Below are positions 5,827 through 7,106 of a stretch of DNA of 7,106 nucleotides, in pieces. Every line of letters begins with the position of its first letter. The stretch's first letter is position 1. The DNA is from Bacillota bacterium (lineage in GTDB: Bacteria > Bacillota > Sulfobacillia > JAJZIM01 > JAJZBP01): contig JAJZBP010000107.1 of the NCBI GenBank assembly GCA_021798855.1, forward strand, positions 1 through 7,106, written 5' to 3'. The notes beneath the pieces are model-generated. The model saw nothing but the letters and a program-made list of their open reading frames with translations. It was not told the origin of the DNA and made no database searches. Made by a program: the position numbers and the translations under genes.

Positions 5827-6561
5827 ATGGGAGTGACCCCACAAAGAACAGATATCACGATCGAGTTCGATTGTCAATTTCGGGTTTGCCTGAAGGACTG
5901 CCGCTTGGTGACCCTCCTTGCCGGGTTTTGCAGCTTGCTGCCCCAGATCCTGACGGACTTTCTTGAGAAGGCTCTGGTCGGGTATGGGGAAATGGTGATG
6001 GCGTGGTCTCACAAGCCGTTTAATTGCGACAAGTGCGGCAACGATCAGGAATTCATCTGGAAGACGCGGCACGGCAAGAAGACGAAGATTCTGACCACCT
6101 TCTTGTGGGTTTGCTTGCATCAACTCCAAGTCCGGTGCCACAAATGCGGGCACAAGTTTTACATCACCCGCAATCTACTGGGGCTTGAGCGCCGCAAGCG
6201 CATCCCGCTGGAGGTGCTTCGGCAACTTGGGCTGATCGGCTCGCTGACGACCTATCGGGTTGCGGCCAAGATCGTGAGTACCTTTGGATGGGCAATCGAC
6301 AAGATGACCATCTGGAAGGCCGTGCAGAAGACGGCGGCCGAGATCAAGTTCTCCTTGGATCCAGAGGAAGAACCCAGGGGGGAAGCCGACGGGACGGGCA
6401 TTGGGATCAATGGGATCAAGAAGCGCGGCCAGGAGGTGAAAGTGTTCGTGCAGTACAAGAAAGGCGGTGGTGTTCGGGTGGCTGGCCTGGACATCGGACC
6501 CTGCAACCGGGGGGTGGGCGAAACTGTTCAAGAACAGCCTGGATGCCTTCAAGACGTTTAA
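5827..6561 (+). pseudogene. Transposase, N-terminal part (frameshifted)
   Basis: Encodes the first part of the IS transposase: a zinc-ribbon-like region with CDKCG (Cys67/Cys70) and CHKCGH (Cys104/Cys107), a helical stretch resembling a helix-turn-helix (about residues 120-165), and the first catalytic acidic residue, Asp188 in EADGTGI. Homology-like sequence continues to about 6513 (DIGPCNRG); after that the frame yields a short unrelated tail ending at 6561. ATG 5827 is preferred because AAAGGA lies 4 nt before it. In-frame TTG 5755 and ATG 5779 or 5788 would lengthen the protein by up to 24 residues, but they lie within or next to the promoter-like and hairpin sequences and lack a good ribosome binding site. 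On its own this fragment has only one of the three catalytic acids, so it should be inactive as a nuclease, though it might still bind DNA. Confidence 0.8.
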
Positions 6562-7066
6562 GAACTTCCTCCTTCTCACCGATGGCGACACCTCCATCCT
6601 GGACGGCCTCAAGAACAAAGTCACCATCCTCTGCCAGCGGTGCCTATGGCATATTCCCTACCAACTGAAGTACGTCCTTTGGAAAGACAAGAAGCAGGTG
6701 CCACGCAAGAGTCCGGAATGGCGCCATATCATGGCCGAGGTGTTCGATATCTGCGCCATCCGCTCCGGGGTGGAAGAGGACGAAATAATCCAGGGGATGA
6801 TCGCCGCGAAGCTGAAACGACTGGAGGAGGTGATCGACTATTGTCGGGAGAGAGGATGCCAAGCTACGGTGACCTATCTCCAGAATGCCAAAGGGGATCT
6901 GTTTACCGCAATTTCCAACCGGCGGCAAGGGAAAACGACCAGCAGGGTGGAACGTCTGTTCAGAACCGTGAACATGCGGGTCAATGTTGGGAAGTGGAGT
7001 ACATCCGGCGGACTCAACGTCACCAAGATCAGGCTGGCCTATTATTACAACGGGTTTGATGCCTGA
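6515..7066 (+). pseudogene. Transposase, C-terminal part (frameshifted)
   Basis: Continues the transposase in the next frame. The join is natural if one G is removed from the six-G run at 6509-6514: the protein then reads NRG followed by WAKLFKNSLDAFKTFKN. This part holds catalytic Asp252 (LLLTDGDTS), CQRCLWH (Cys272, His275), a long helical insertion (about residues 300-355) and the third acid, Glu375, in TSRVERLFRTVN, followed by a Gly-Lys-Trp segment and the stop at 7064-7066. The open frame extends back to a GTG at 6467, but that start lies inside the N-terminal half, has poor ribosome binding site spacing and is not expected to be used. Numbering is for the joined 412-residue protein. 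The stop is 24 nt from the right inverted repeat, a usual compact arrangement for an IS. Confidence 0.8.
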
Positions 7067-7094
7067 CCTCCAAAAACGAAGAAGGACGGTCAGG
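7062..7094. repeat. Subterminal hairpin at the IS right end
   Basis: CCTGACC (7062-7068) is the reverse complement of GGTCAGG (7088-7094); the loop is 19 nt. It overlaps the transposase stop codon and the inner part of the right inverted repeat. It might stop transcripts leaving the element or reflect a transposase-binding site; at 7 bp it could also be chance. Confidence 0.35.
7078..7090. repeat. Inner inverted repeat, right copy
   Basis: GAAGAAGGACGGT matches the reverse complement of 5765-5777 at 12 of 13 positions. Here it abuts the outer 11-bp repeat directly, whereas the left copy lies 20 nt inside its outer repeat. A third, same-direction copy occurs at 5812-5826 with one extra base. 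Confidence 0.6.
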
Positions 7095-7101
7095 TCTCCT
7101 A
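7091..7101. repeat. Right terminal inverted repeat of the IS (11 bp, perfect)
   Basis: CAGGTCTCCTA, the exact reverse complement of 5734-5744. Only five bases (TTGAC) follow before the window ends. Confidence 0.8.
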
Positions 7102-7106
7102 TTGAC

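Larger units (their letters stand above)
5734..7101 (+). mobile_element. Insertion sequence, IS256/MULE-like, frameshifted transposase
   Basis: A ~1.37-kb element bounded by a perfect 11-bp inverted repeat (5734-5744 and 7091-7101) and carrying one transposase split between two frames. It is visibly less GC-rich than the operon, as expected for an acquired element. Joined across the frameshift, the protein has about 412 residues: a double CxxC zinc ribbon at the N-terminus and a DDE core with Asp188, Asp252, a CxxH (Cys272, His275) and Glu375. The QRCxxH spacing after the second Asp and the SRVERLFRTVN block with the third acidic residue recall the IS256 and Mutator-like groups. The zinc ribbon differs from typical IS256, so ISH6 or an unclassified group is possible. 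A target duplication cannot be confirmed because only 5 bases follow the right end; those visible do not repeat the left flank beyond a TA. Confidence 0.85.

Noticed and set aside
6505..6520. Programmed -1 frameshift joining the transposase halves
   Set aside because: The second half lies in the frame reached by skipping one base (+1), not by slipping back one. No A-rich slippery heptamer is present.
5725..7106. Target-site duplication flanking the IS
   Set aside because: The bases before 5734 (GAATTT) and after 7101 (TTGAC) do not match. Only a TA shared with the self-complementary repeat end could be a duplication, and the right flank is too short to judge.

Overview
The window reads as a piece of a GC-rich bacterial chromosome, most likely a spore-forming member of the Bacillota (Clostridia-like). 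Three things point there: the gene order dxr - ispG - proS, which is characteristic of that phylum; a YtvI-like AI-2E family membrane protein just upstream; and strong AAGGAGG-type ribosome binding sites combined with frequent TTG and GTG starts. This assignment is inference from gene content; no rRNA or other phylogenetic marker is present.

Layout. Positions 1-155 hold a very C-rich, six-base-periodic tract. It may be the end of an upstream gene with a Pro-Ala repeat tail, but the frame is uncertain. From 140 to 5610 runs one co-directional, tightly packed group of genes on the + strand: a YtvI-like permease (140-1165), dxr (1217-2380), ispG (2432-3511), an archaeal/eukaryotic-type proS (3504-4952, overlapping ispG by 8 nt) and a small family 2 glycosyltransferase (4969-5610). 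A hairpin at the last stop codon and a strong 19-bp-stem terminator (5664-5712) close this unit. No promoter is visible inside it, so its promoter is probably upstream of the window.

From 5734 to 7101 lies an insertion sequence bounded by a perfect 11-bp inverted repeat. Its transposase looks like an IS256/MULE-type DDE enzyme with an N-terminal double CxxC zinc ribbon. It is split into two frames by one extra G in a run of six (6509-6514), so this copy is probably inactive unless the extra base is a sequencing error. The left end has a promoter-like pair followed by a hairpin that would hide the ribosome binding site only in read-through RNA, as described for IS10 and IS50.

How the genes work together. 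Dxr and IspG are the first committed and the penultimate steps of the MEP (non-mevalonate) isoprenoid route, giving precursors for undecaprenyl phosphate and other polyprenoids. ProS supplies Pro-tRNA. The roles of the permease and glycosyltransferase in this operon are not established by the sequence.

I see no convincing previously undescribed system. The parts most worth a second look are the regulatory layout of the IS left end, its unequal inner repeats, the archaeal-type ProRS beside MEP genes, and the absence of the rseP-type protease gene usually found between dxr and ispG.
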